From: Janibacter massiliensis
Lineage (GTDB): Bacteria > Actinomycetota > Actinomycetes > Actinomycetales > Dermatophilaceae
Direction: 5' to 3'
Assembly (NCBI RefSeq): GCF_900289115.1
Contig: NZ_LT985196.1
Location: forward strand, 298,741-362,740
DNA: 64,000 nucleotides
A program made the translations under genes and the position numbers. Below, piece by piece: positions 34,888 to 42,412 of the stretch (position 1 is the first letter of the stretch; each line of letters begins with the position of its first letter). Below the pieces are notes generated by a model that was not told the DNA's origin, did not search any database, and was given only the letters and a program-made list of their open reading frames with translations.

Positions 34888-35859
34888 TCAGCTCGCCTTC
34901 TTCGGGGCCGTCTTCTTGGTCGCTGTCTTCTTGGTCGCCGCCTTCTTCGCGGTCGTCTTCTTCGCCGCCGTCTTCTTCGCGGTCGTCTTCTTCGCGGCAG
35001 TCTTCCGGGGTGCCTCGTCGGCGTGGTCGTCCGACTCCCCCGCGTCGTCCGACTCTCCTGCGCCGTCCGGGGCCTCGCCGCGGGCGGCCTTCGCCTTCTC
35101 GACCGACTTCGCCAGCGCCGCGAGCAGGTCGACGACCTCCCCGCCGGCTTCCTCGCTCTCGGCCGGGGCTCGCACCTCGCCGCCCTCGAGCTTGGTCTCG
35201 ACGAGCTCCTTCACAGCCGCCTCGTACTCGTCCTCGTACTCGCTCGGGTCGTAGTCACCCGCGAGCTGCTCGATGAGGACCTTGGCCATCGCCAGCTCCT
35301 TGTCGCTGGCGTGGACGTCCTCGTCGAGGTCGCCGAGCTCGTCGGTCGCCCGCACCTCGTCCGGCCACAGCATCGTCTGCAGGACGATCGCGTCCTCGCG
35401 CACCCGGAGCACGGCCATCGTCTGCCGCGTGCGGATCGACACCGTCGCGACGGCGATCCGGTCCTCGCCGACGAGCGCGTCGCGCAGCAGGACGTACGCC
35501 TTCATCGCCGACTGGTCGGGCTGGAGGTAGTACGTCTTGTCGAAGTAGATCGGGTCGATCTGCTCGCGCGGGACGAACTTCTCGACGGTGATCTCCTTCG
35601 AGGAGCGGACCGGCAGCTCCTTGAGGTCCTCGTCGGTGAGGACGACCATCCTCCCGTCCTCGGTCTCGTACCCCTTGGCGATGTCCTCGTAGGCGACCTG
35701 CTCGCCGTCGACGGAGCACACCCGCTGGTACTTGATGCGCCCGCCGTCCTCGCGGTGCACCTGGCGGAACTGCACGTCGTGGTTCTCCGTCGCGCTGTAC
35801 AGGCGGACGGGCACGTTGACGAGCCCGAACGAGACGGCGCCCTTCCAGATCGGTCGCAC
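34888..35859 (-). CDS. ku: Non-homologous end-joining protein Ku
   Basis: Homodimeric DNA-end-binding ring protein that recruits LigD. The 323-residue product begins MRPIWKGAVSFGLVNVPVRLY and keeps the Ku core to about residue 250 (QRVCSVDGEQVAYEDIAKGY, REQIDPIYFDKTYYLQP). A 50-residue C-terminal tail of AAKKTTAKK-type repeats follows, a basic extension known in some actinobacterial Ku proteins that helps DNA binding. The GTG at 35859 was chosen over the in-frame ATG 60 bp upstream because it restores the family N-terminus. Divergent from the ligase gene by 82 bp. Confidence 0.94.
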   Translation of the reverse strand: MRPIWKGAVSFGLVNVPVRLYSATENHDVQFRQVHREDGGRIKYQRVCSVDGEQVAYEDIAKGYETEDGRMVVLTDEDLKELPVRSSKEITVEKFVPREQIDPIYFDKTYYLQPDQSAMKAYVLLRDALVGEDRIAVATVSIRTRQTMAVLRVREDAIVLQTMLWPDEVRATDELGDLDEDVHASDKELAMAKVLIEQLAGDYDPSEYEDEYEAAVKELVETKLEGGEVRAPAESEEAGGEVVDLLAALAKSVEKAKAARGEAPDGAGESDDAGESDDHADEAPRKTAAKKTTAKKTAAKKTTAKKAATKKTATKKTAPKKAS

Positions 35860-35941
35860 GGTGCTTCCCTCCGTCGCCGCACCGACCCACGTCGGCGCCC
35901 GGAGCCCCATCGTCGCACCCTCGCTGCGGCAGGATGGGTGC

Positions 35942-36904
35942 ATGGCCGACGACGCCCGCCCCGCCGCGGAGCCGATGCTCGCGATCGCGGGCGAGGGGGT
36001 GCCCACGGGCCGCGAGTGGGTGCACGAGGTCAAGTGGGACGGGATGCGGCTCCTCGCGGACGTCCACGACGGCGCCGTGCGGCTGCTCTCCCGGTCCGGG
36101 CGCGACGTCACCGACACCTTTCCCGAGCTGCGCTCGCTCTGCCGCGTCGCCGACGACGTCCTCCTCGACGGCGAGGTCATCGCGCTGCGGGACGGTGCCC
36201 CGTCGTTCGCCGCGCTCGCCGACCGGATGCATGTGCGCGACCGCGGGCGGGCCGAGCGCCTGGCCGCGACCCGCCCCGTGACGTTCATGGTGTTCGACGT
36301 CCTGCGGGTCGCGGGGACCGGGGTGACCCACCTGCCGTGGACCGACCGCCGCAGGCTGCTCGAGGCCCTCGACCTCGACGGGCTGCACTGCCAGGTGCCG
36401 CAGGTCCACGACGACGGCGCGGCGCTCTTCGAGGCCACCCGGGAGTCCGGGCTCGAGGGAGTCGTCAGCAAGCGGCGCTCCGCGCCCTACCTGCCGGGAC
36501 GGCGCAGCGGGGACTGGGTGAAGTCGGCCCACCGCCTCACCGTGTCGGCCGTGGTCGGGGGTTGGCGGCCCGAGTCGAACGGCTCGGGACGGATCGGGGC
36601 GCTCCTCGTCGGCCAGCCCGACGGGGCGGGCGGCTGGCGCTACGCGGGTCGGGTCGGGTCGGGTGTCTCGGGCGCCGCCGCAGAGCGACTCACGGCCGCG
36701 CTCGAGCCGCTGGTGCGCGAGGCCTCCCCGTTCTCCGACGACGTGCCGCGGGTCGATGCCGCCGGCGCGACGTGGGTGACTCCGGAGCTCGTCGTCGAGC
36801 TCCGCGCGCTCGGCCACGCCGACTCCGGCAGGCTGCGACAGCCGACCTTCCTCGGGGTCCGGCCTGACCTCACGCCCGGGCGCCTGGCGTCCGGCAGGTC
36901 CTGA
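35942..36904 (+). CDS. ATP-dependent DNA ligase (LigD ligase-domain type)
   Basis: Stand-alone nucleotidyltransferase plus OB-fold ligase of 320 residues. The adenylation Lys lies in EVKWDGMRLLAD (Lys31), followed by LLDGEVIALRDG, the VFDVLRVAG segment, LEGVVSKRRSAPYLPGRRSGDWVK (two blocks, motifs IV-V) and the OB-fold start at AVVGGWRPE. It equals the ligase domain of LigD without polymerase or phosphoesterase parts. It probably seals ends held by Ku. The polymerase is encoded 11 bp downstream. Confidence 0.92.
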   Translation: MADDARPAAEPMLAIAGEGVPTGREWVHEVKWDGMRLLADVHDGAVRLLSRSGRDVTDTFPELRSLCRVADDVLLDGEVIALRDGAPSFAALADRMHVRDRGRAERLAATRPVTFMVFDVLRVAGTGVTHLPWTDRRRLLEALDLDGLHCQVPQVHDDGAALFEATRESGLEGVVSKRRSAPYLPGRRSGDWVKSAHRLTVSAVVGGWRPESNGSGRIGALLVGQPDGAGGWRYAGRVGSGVSGAAAERLTAALEPLVREASPFSDDVPRVDAAGATWVTPELVVELRALGHADSGRLRQPTFLGVRPDLTPGRLASGRS

Positions 36905-36915
36905 GCGGAGCGGCC

Positions 36916-37797
36916 GTGGTCGACCAGCCCGAGGTGACCCGCGCCGTCGTCGACGGACGCACCCTGCGCCTGACGAGCCTGTCGAAGGTCCTCTTCCCCG
37001 CGACGGAGACGACCAAGGGCGAGGTCCTCGCGCACTACGCCGCCGTCGCCCCGCTGCTCCTGCCCCACCTGCGCGACCGACCGGTCACCCGGGTCCGCTG
37101 GCCGCACGGCGTCGGCTCCGAGGGGTTCTTCGAGAAGAACGTCCCCGCCGGTGCGCCCGACTGGCTCCCGCGCACGCGGATCGACGACGTCACCTACCCC
37201 CACGTCGACGACGTCGCGGCCCTCAGCTACCTGGTCAACCTCAACGCGATCGAGCTCCACGTCCCGCAGTGGCGCGTGGACCGGGAGACCGGTGAACGCC
37301 GCAACCCCGACCGTCTCGTCATCGACCTCGACCCCGGCACCGGCGCGGGCCTGCTCGAGTGCGCGACCGTCGCCCTCGCGGTCCGGGAGCGCCTCGGCGG
37401 CCTGGGGATGGAGCTGCACCCCGTCACGAGCGGCAGCAAGGGCATGCAGCTGTACGCGGCGCTCGGCGGCGACCTCACGAGCGACCAGGTGCGGGACCTG
37501 GCCAAGACCCTGGCCGGCGAGCTCGTCGGCTCGATGCCGCAGCTCGTCGTCTCGTCGATGACGAAGTCGATCCGGCCCGGGAAGGTGCTCCTCGACTGGA
37601 GCCAGAACGTCGCGGCGAAGACGACGATCACCCCCTACGCGCTGCGCGGACGGGAGCTGCCGTGCGTGGCGACCCCGCGGACGTGGGAGGAGGTCGAGAC
37701 CGGCGCCGACGGCGGGCGGTTCGAGCAGGTGCTCGTGTGGGACCTGCCGCCGCGGCTCGAGAAGCACGGCGATCTCCTCGCGGATCTCGCGCCCTAG
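36916..37797 (+). CDS. LigD-type polymerase/primase (PolD) domain protein
   Basis: Archaeo-eukaryotic primase-superfamily polymerase of 293 residues that fills or extends ends during NHEJ. Catalytic acids lie in DLDPGTG (Asp137 and Asp139) and the nucleotide-binding SGSKGMQLY motif follows; the start SKVLFPATETTKGEVL and KTTITPYALRGRE are family blocks. It is a separate gene from the ligase, so LigD is split in two here, and no phosphoesterase domain is present. Its stop TAG shares the CTAG palindrome with the stop of the convergent FhuF-like gene. GTG start. Confidence 0.92.
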   Translation: MVDQPEVTRAVVDGRTLRLTSLSKVLFPATETTKGEVLAHYAAVAPLLLPHLRDRPVTRVRWPHGVGSEGFFEKNVPAGAPDWLPRTRIDDVTYPHVDDVAALSYLVNLNAIELHVPQWRVDRETGERRNPDRLVIDLDPGTGAGLLECATVALAVRERLGGLGMELHPVTSGSKGMQLYAALGGDLTSDQVRDLAKTLAGELVGSMPQLVVSSMTKSIRPGKVLLDWSQNVAAKTTITPYALRGRELPCVATPRTWEEVETGADGGRFEQVLVWDLPPRLEKHGDLLADLAP

Positions 37798-38300
37798 CGG
37801 GGGCAGCCGGCGCACTCCGTGCATCCGGGAACCCGCACGAGGAGGCAGCACGTCGGCCGGGCCGGGGGCGGGAGACGTTCGCCGCGGGCCGTGCGGGCGC
37901 GGTGCTCGGCGAGCGCCCACGCATCGCGGACGAGGCACCAGCGCCGGTGCGGCCCCATCGGGTGGCGGGCCGGGAACCGATCGAGGAGCCCGGCGAGCGA
38001 GTCCTCGTACCGGCGCTCGGCCGACCGGTCACCGGCCAGGGAGCGGGCGATCCACGGCGCGGCGGCCGCGTCGAGCAGGAGCATGAGGACGGTCGTGTCC
38101 GCGAGCCCCTTGGGCAGCGGATCACCCGCCCATGCACGGGCCCCGGCCGCCCACTCGTCGCGAAGACGAGCCAGCTGCGCCGGGGCCGCGGTGCGCGGAT
38201 CGACCGCGTCGATCAGGCGTGCGCCTTGTCGTAGGCCGCCTGGATGTCGGCCTTGATGCGGCCGCGGTCGGAGACCTCGTAGCCGTTCGAGCGGGCCCAC
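37794..38300 (-). CDS. FhuF-like (2Fe-2S)-binding protein
   Basis: A short protein ending in CCLLVRVPGCTECAGCPR, i.e. C-C-x10-C-x2-C, the iron-sulfur signature of the FhuF siderophore-iron reductase C-terminus. The preceding helical region (RDEWAAGARAWAGDPLP, PWIARSLAGD, RRWCLVRDAWALAEH) also fits. At about 140 residues of unique sequence it is shorter than FhuF (about 260). The start is a problem: GTG at 38300 lies 88 bp inside lsr2, CTG at 38216 overlaps the lsr2 stop (CTGA), and the first ATG is at 38084. I list the GTG. Confidence 0.6.
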   Translation of the reverse strand: MGPLERLRGLRPRPHQGRHPGGLRQGARLIDAVDPRTAAPAQLARLRDEWAAGARAWAGDPLPKGLADTTVLMLLLDAAAAPWIARSLAGDRSAERRYEDSLAGLLDRFPARHPMGPHRRWCLVRDAWALAEHRARTARGERLPPPARPTCCLLVRVPGCTECAGCPR

Positions 38301-38557
38301 TCGCGGACCTTCGTCAGGTCAGCGCTGCTGCTGGCGTTGCTCGTCCGGCGGGCCGTGGTGGAGCGGCTGGTCGTCTTCCGCCCGCCGGCGCGACGGGCGT
38401 GCCCGATCCACGTCGACAGGTCGTCCCGCAGCTTCTGGGCGTTGGCATCGGTGAGGTCGATCTCGTAGGAGACGCCATCGAGGGAGAACGTCACGGTCTC
38501 GTCCGCGTCGCTTCCGTCGATGTCGTCGACGAGGAGAACCTGAACCTTCTGCGCCAT
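38213..38557 (-). CDS. lsr2: Nucleoid-associated protein Lsr2
   Basis: Actinobacterial H-NS analogue that bridges AT-rich DNA and silences transferred genes. The 114-residue product begins MAQKVQVLLVDDIDGSDADET, the beta-sheet oligomerisation domain, and ends with the AT-hook-like DNA domain VREWARSNGYEVSDRGRI followed by KADIQAAYDKAH. Length is typical (112). ATG at 38557. It sits between lysS and the repair cluster as in the conserved lysS-lsr2-clpC1 order, interrupted here by the Ku-Lig island. Confidence 0.95.
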   Translation of the reverse strand: MAQKVQVLLVDDIDGSDADETVTFSLDGVSYEIDLTDANAQKLRDDLSTWIGHARRAGGRKTTSRSTTARRTSNASSSADLTKVREWARSNGYEVSDRGRIKADIQAAYDKAHA

Positions 38558-38585
38558 GAATTTTCGACCCTTCTTGGTGGTAATG

Positions 38586-38642
38586 CGGAACGGCATTCCG
38601 GACCGCTGCGCTCAGGATATCTCAGGCGCGCGCAGGAAAAAA
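38586..38642 (-). promoter_or_regulatory. AT-rich lsr2 promoter region
   Basis: The 139-bp gap before lsr2 is locally AT-rich for this genome. Minus-strand TATCCT (38619-38614) is a likely -10, 17 bp after a TTTTTT tract in the -35 zone. A CGGAA-N5-TTCCG palindrome (38586-38600) lies in the leader. Lsr2 favours AT-rich DNA, so self-regulation is plausible. Confidence 0.35.
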
Positions 38643-38696
38643 CTCCCGAAACAATTCCACCCGGTCATCCACGGGGCTCGAAGCATGGCGCGCCCG

Positions 38697-38894
38697 TCAG
38701 CGCCGCGGGCGCTTCTCGGAATCCGGCGAGTGCTCGTCGGCAAAATTCCTGCCCGGGTTCTCGCGCTCCCACCGCGCCTGCGCTGCGCGCTCGTTCCGAT
38801 CGGCGGTGATGAGGTTCTTGATGACGATCCAGAAGAGGATCGCAACCCCGATCGTCGGGAGGATCGCGGCGAGGTAGGGCCAGACCTGCGACAT
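38697..38894 (-). CDS. Small single-pass membrane protein
   Basis: A 65-residue protein with one N-terminal membrane helix (about residues 5-27, WPYLAAILPTIGVAILFWIV) and a charged cytoplasmic tail (RNERAAQARWERENPGR and on). Similar small proteins sit beside lysS in related Micrococcales. Function unknown. ATG at 38894, only 5 bp from the lysS stop, so it is probably cotranscribed with lysS. Confidence 0.75.
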   Translation of the reverse strand: MSQVWPYLAAILPTIGVAILFWIVIKNLITADRNERAAQARWERENPGRNFADEHSPDSEKRPRR

Positions 38895-38899
38895 CTCGA

Positions 38900-40408
38900 T
38901 CAGCTCCTACTCGTGGGCTTCAGGTGGGGAAAGAGGATCGTCTCGCGGATGCTCGCGCCCGTGAAGAGCATGACGAGCCGGTCGATGCCGCACCCGAGCC
39001 CACCCATCGGCGGGGCACCGAGCTCCAGGGCGGTGAGGAAGTCCTCGTCGAGCTGCATCGCCTCGGGATCGCCGGCGGCCGCCTTGAGGGACTGCTCGGT
39101 GAGCACCTGGCGCTGGATGACGGGGTCGATGAGCTCGGAGAACCCGGTGCCACGCTCGACCCCGCCGATGATGAGGTCCCACGCCTCGATGAGCCCGGGC
39201 TCGCTGCGGTGGCGGCGGGCCAGCGGCTGCGCCGAGGCGGGGTAGTCGTAGAGGAACGTCGGCTGGATCAGCCCGGGCTCGACGAGCTCGCCGAGGAGCT
39301 CGAGGGCGATCTTCTCGCCGTCCCACGTCGGGTCGATCTCCACGCCGCGCTCCGCCGCGATCTCCCGCAGCCGGGTGGCGGGCGTGTCGACGGTGATCGT
39401 CTCCCCGACCGCCTCGGAGATGCCGTCGTAGACCTTGAGCCAGCGCCAGTCCCCGTCGAGGTCGATCGTGCCCGCCGGCGTCTCGATCCGGCGCGAGCCG
39501 AACGCATCGGCCGCGGCGAGGATGACGTCCTGCAGGAGACGGGCGATCGTGTGCTGGTCGCCGTACGCCTGATAGGCCTCGAGCATCGTGAACTCGGGGC
39601 TGTGCGTGGCGTCCACGCCCTCGTTGCGGAAGATGCGGCCCATCTCGTAGACGCGATCGACCCCGCCGACGACCGCCTTCTTGAGGTTGAGCTCGAGTGC
39701 GATCCGCAGCGACATCGGCTGGTCGAAAGCATTCATGTGGGTGTTGAACGGACGGGCCGCTGCGCCACCGTGGACGAGCTGGAGGATCGGGGTCTCGACC
39801 TCGAGATAACCCTGGCGCTCGAGCTCGTGCCGGATCGCCGCGAGGATCGCGCCCTTCGTCCGCACCATGTCGCGCGACTCCTGGCGGACGACGAGGTCGG
39901 CGTACCGCTGCCGGACCCGCGCCTCCTCCGAGAGGTCCTTGTGCATGACCGGCAGGGGCCGCAGCGCCTTGCTCGCCATGACCCAGCTCGTCGCCATGAC
40001 CGACAGCTCGCCGCGACGGGAGGAGATGACCCGGCCGGTGACGGCGATGTGGTCGCCCAGGTCCACGTCGGTCTTGAACCGGGCGAGGGCCTCCTCGCCG
40101 ACCTCCGCGAGCGAGAGCATGACCTGCAGCCGGGTGCCGATGCCCTCCTGGAGGGTGGCGAACGCGAGCTTGCCCGTCGTACGGACGAAGATCACGCGTC
40201 CGGCGACGGCGACGACGTCCTGCGTCTCCTCCCCCGTCTCGAGGTGGCCCCAGCGCTCGCGGACCGCGGCGAGGGTGTGGGTGCGCCCGACGGTGACGGG
40301 ATAGGCCTCGCCGCCGGTGGCGAGGATCCGGTCGCGCTTCTCCCGCCGGACCCGCAGCTGCTCGGGCAGGTCGTTCTCGTCGGGGGCGGTCGCGTTCGGC
40401 TCGGTCAC
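38900..40408 (-). CDS. lysS: Lysyl-tRNA synthetase, class II
   Basis: Charges tRNA-Lys. The 502-residue product has the OB-fold anticodon domain (about 50-160), motif 2 (RNEGVDATHSPEFTMLEAY) and motif 3 (GCGIDRLVMLFTG), with Lys specificity residues in FLYDYPASAQPLARRH. It is a plain LysRS without the MprF-like membrane domain fused in mycobacterial LysX. GTG at 40408 chosen; a TTG at 40417 would add three residues. A TACCCT -10-like hexamer (40422-40417) only 8 bp upstream raises the possibility of a leaderless transcript. Confidence 0.95.
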   Translation of the reverse strand: MTEPNATAPDENDLPEQLRVRREKRDRILATGGEAYPVTVGRTHTLAAVRERWGHLETGEETQDVVAVAGRVIFVRTTGKLAFATLQEGIGTRLQVMLSLAEVGEEALARFKTDVDLGDHIAVTGRVISSRRGELSVMATSWVMASKALRPLPVMHKDLSEEARVRQRYADLVVRQESRDMVRTKGAILAAIRHELERQGYLEVETPILQLVHGGAAARPFNTHMNAFDQPMSLRIALELNLKKAVVGGVDRVYEMGRIFRNEGVDATHSPEFTMLEAYQAYGDQHTIARLLQDVILAAADAFGSRRIETPAGTIDLDGDWRWLKVYDGISEAVGETITVDTPATRLREIAAERGVEIDPTWDGEKIALELLGELVEPGLIQPTFLYDYPASAQPLARRHRSEPGLIEAWDLIIGGVERGTGFSELIDPVIQRQVLTEQSLKAAAGDPEAMQLDEDFLTALELGAPPMGGLGCGIDRLVMLFTGASIRETILFPHLKPTSRS

Positions 40409-40471
40409 GGGGCCCAAGGGTAACGATGCGGGCGCGACCGTCCGACGCCGACGCCGTCGGTCCGCCGGCCG

Positions 40472-41377
40472 TCAGGCGCCGGTTCCGTCGAAGACCTCGA
40501 GCGGGCCGCCCCCTGGCCCCAGGAGCATCGGACGGTTGTCGATGAGCCGGGTCGTGCCGACCTTCGCGGCGACGGCGAGCAGGGCCTCGCCGCTGTACCA
40601 CTCGGGCACGTCCTTGAGGGTCGTCGGGTGGACGAGGACGAGGTAGTCGACGAGGGCCAGCGGCTCGGCCACGAGCACCGCGCGGGCCGCGCGCCGGACG
40701 GCGGAGGGGCCCTCGGCGGCAGCCGCGGCGCCGGCCGCGAGCGCCCGGGACAGGCACAGCGCCACCTCGCGGTCGGCCTCGGAGAGATAGGTGTTGCGGC
40801 TGCTCATCGCGAGCCCGTCGTCCTCCCGCACGGTCGGGACCGACACCACCCGCACCGGGAAGTCGAGGTCGCGGACCATCCGGCGGATGAGGAGCAGCTG
40901 CTGCGCATCCTTCTGGCCGAAGTAGAACGCGGTCCCACCGGTGAGGTGCATGAGCTTGGCGACGACGGTGAGCACCCCGTCGAAGTGACCCGGGCGCGAG
41001 GCTCCCTCGAGCACGTCGCCGAGCGGGCCGGCACTGACCCGCACGCCGGGGTCACCGTCGGGGTAGACGACGTCCGGGGTCGGGGCGAAGACGAGGTCGA
41101 CGCCCTGGCGGCGACACAGCGCCAGGTCGGCGTCGAAGGTGCGCGGGTAGCGGCTGAGGTCCTCCTTGGGCCCGAACTGCAGGGGGTTGAGGAAGATCGT
41201 GACGATGACCTGCTCGGCCCGCTCCCGGGCGGTGCGGATGAGGGTGGCGTGGCCCTCGTGGAGCGCGCCCATCGTCATGACGACCGCGACCTCGCCGCCG
41301 GCGGCCGGCTCGATCGCGGCGCGGGCGGCCTTCATCTCGTCGCGGGTCCGGGCGACGACCGGCTCGTTCGGGGTCAC
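40472..41377 (-). CDS. panC: Pantoate--beta-alanine ligase
   Basis: ATP-dependent condensation of pantoate and beta-alanine to pantothenate. The 301-residue product shows the HIGH-like MTMGALHEGHATLIR, the FGPKEDLSRYPRTFDAD block, HFDGVLTVVAKL and the KMSKS-like DGLAMSSRNTYLS. GTG at 41377 overlaps the DUF2520 gene stop (GTGA). In mycobacteria panD and coaX follow; here lysS comes 63 bp later, so both are missing from this locus. Confidence 0.95.
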   Translation of the reverse strand: MTPNEPVVARTRDEMKAARAAIEPAAGGEVAVVMTMGALHEGHATLIRTARERAEQVIVTIFLNPLQFGPKEDLSRYPRTFDADLALCRRQGVDLVFAPTPDVVYPDGDPGVRVSAGPLGDVLEGASRPGHFDGVLTVVAKLMHLTGGTAFYFGQKDAQQLLLIRRMVRDLDFPVRVVSVPTVREDDGLAMSSRNTYLSEADREVALCLSRALAAGAAAAAEGPSAVRRAARAVLVAEPLALVDYLVLVHPTTLKDVPEWYSGEALLAVAAKVGTTRLIDNRPMLLGPGGGPLEVFDGTGA

Positions 41378-42318
41378 GGTGCGGAAGTCTCCCCCATCCC
41401 GGCGCCGGCGTCGTCGTCCGCCGCGTCGAGCACGCGCCGGAGCTCGTCCGCAGCGGGGCCCGGCAGGCGGCCCGCCGACCCCGCGCGGCGGGCCGTCGCC
41501 CGGGCCAGGGCCAGGTAGGTCGCGCGGATGTCGGGCGACTCCTGCGTGAGCGCGGCGAGGTGGTCGGCGACGGTGCCGGCGTCGCCGCGGGCGACGGGAC
41601 CGGTGAGCGCGGCATCGCCGGCCCTCAGGGCGTTGTCGAGGCTCGCGGACAGCAGCGGCCGGAGCATCGTCGCCGGGTCCTCGATGCCCGTCCCGCGGAG
41701 GATCTCCATCGCCTGCGCGACGAGGGTGACGAGGTGGTTCGAGCCGTGGGCGAGCGCGGCGTGGTAGCTGATCCGCTCGGCGTCGGGCACCCAGACCGGC
41801 TCGCCGCCCATCTCGAGCACGAGCGCCTCCGCGACCGGTCGCAGGTCCCCCGCGCAGGTGATCCCGAACGGGCAACCACGCAGCCGCTCCAGGTCGAGGG
41901 AGGTGCCCGTGAACGTCATCGCCGGGTGCAGCGCGAGACCGACGACGCCGAGCGCCCCCGCGGGGTCGAACGGCGCCAGGCCGTGACGCCCGGAGGTGTG
42001 GACGAGGATCCGACCCTCCCCCAGGGCGCCCGTGGCCACCAGGCCGGCGACGAGGTCGGCGAGGACGTCGTCCGGCACGGCGAGGAGGACGAGGTCGGCG
42101 TCCGCGACGACCTCGTCGGCGGTGCGGACCGGCACCCCCGGCAGCAGGGCCTCGGCCCGGGTGCGCGAGGCCTCGGACACGGCCGACACGGCGACGACGT
42201 CGTGCCCGGCGACCCGCAGGGCGGCCCCGAGCACGGCCCCGACCCGCCCGGCCCCGACGACGCCGACCCGGAGTCGGGCGGGGACCCGGTGGGCCCGGCC
42301 GGTCGCGTGCTCGCTCAC
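41374..42318 (-). CDS. Rossmann-like / DUF2520 domain protein
   Basis: NAD(P)-binding protein of 314 residues: Rossmann loop VGVVGAGRVGAVLGAAL near the N-terminus, LAVPDDVL, the HTSGRHGL segment, HPAMTFTG and a C-terminal helical DUF2520 domain (ERISYHAALAHGSNHLVTL). It always seems to accompany panC in actinobacteria (Rv3603c) and resembles 6-phosphogluconate/ketopantoate reductases. A ketopantoate reductase role is an attractive but unproven inference. GTG at 42318, coupled to panC by a GTGA overlap. Confidence 0.85.
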   Translation of the reverse strand: MSEHATGRAHRVPARLRVGVVGAGRVGAVLGAALRVAGHDVVAVSAVSEASRTRAEALLPGVPVRTADEVVADADLVLLAVPDDVLADLVAGLVATGALGEGRILVHTSGRHGLAPFDPAGALGVVGLALHPAMTFTGTSLDLERLRGCPFGITCAGDLRPVAEALVLEMGGEPVWVPDAERISYHAALAHGSNHLVTLVAQAMEILRGTGIEDPATMLRPLLSASLDNALRAGDAALTGPVARGDAGTVADHLAALTQESPDIRATYLALARATARRAGSAGRLPGPAADELRRVLDAADDDAGAGMGETSAP

Positions 42319-42339
42319 CGTCCCATCATGCCCGGGGGG

Positions 42340-42368
42340 TTGTCCCTCGCGCCTCCCTGCCCTAGGGT
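42340..42368 (+). promoter_or_regulatory. Promoter of the surface-protein gene
   Basis: TTGTCC (42340-42345) and TAGGGT (42363-42368) with a 17-bp spacer; the predicted start near 42375 coincides with the palindrome that follows. Confidence 0.5.
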
Positions 42369-42374
42369 CCTCGT

Positions 42375-42392
42375 CATTACCCGTGAGTAATG
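42375..42392. promoter_or_regulatory. Operator-like palindrome at the surface-protein promoter
   Basis: CATTAC-CCGTGA-GTAATG is an 18-bp inverted repeat with perfect 6-bp arms at the expected transcription start. It resembles TetR-type TTACnnnnnnGTAA operators. The regulator is not encoded next door. A good GGAGG (42401-42405) follows, 7 bases before the ATG. Confidence 0.5.
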
Positions 42393-42412
42393 CTTCCCTC
42401 GGAGGGATCCTG

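Noticed and set aside
36616-36665. GGGTCGGGTCGGGT run as a G-quadruplex element
   Set aside because: Lies inside the ligase reading frame and encodes ordinary residues (GRVGSGVSG); no independent sign of function.
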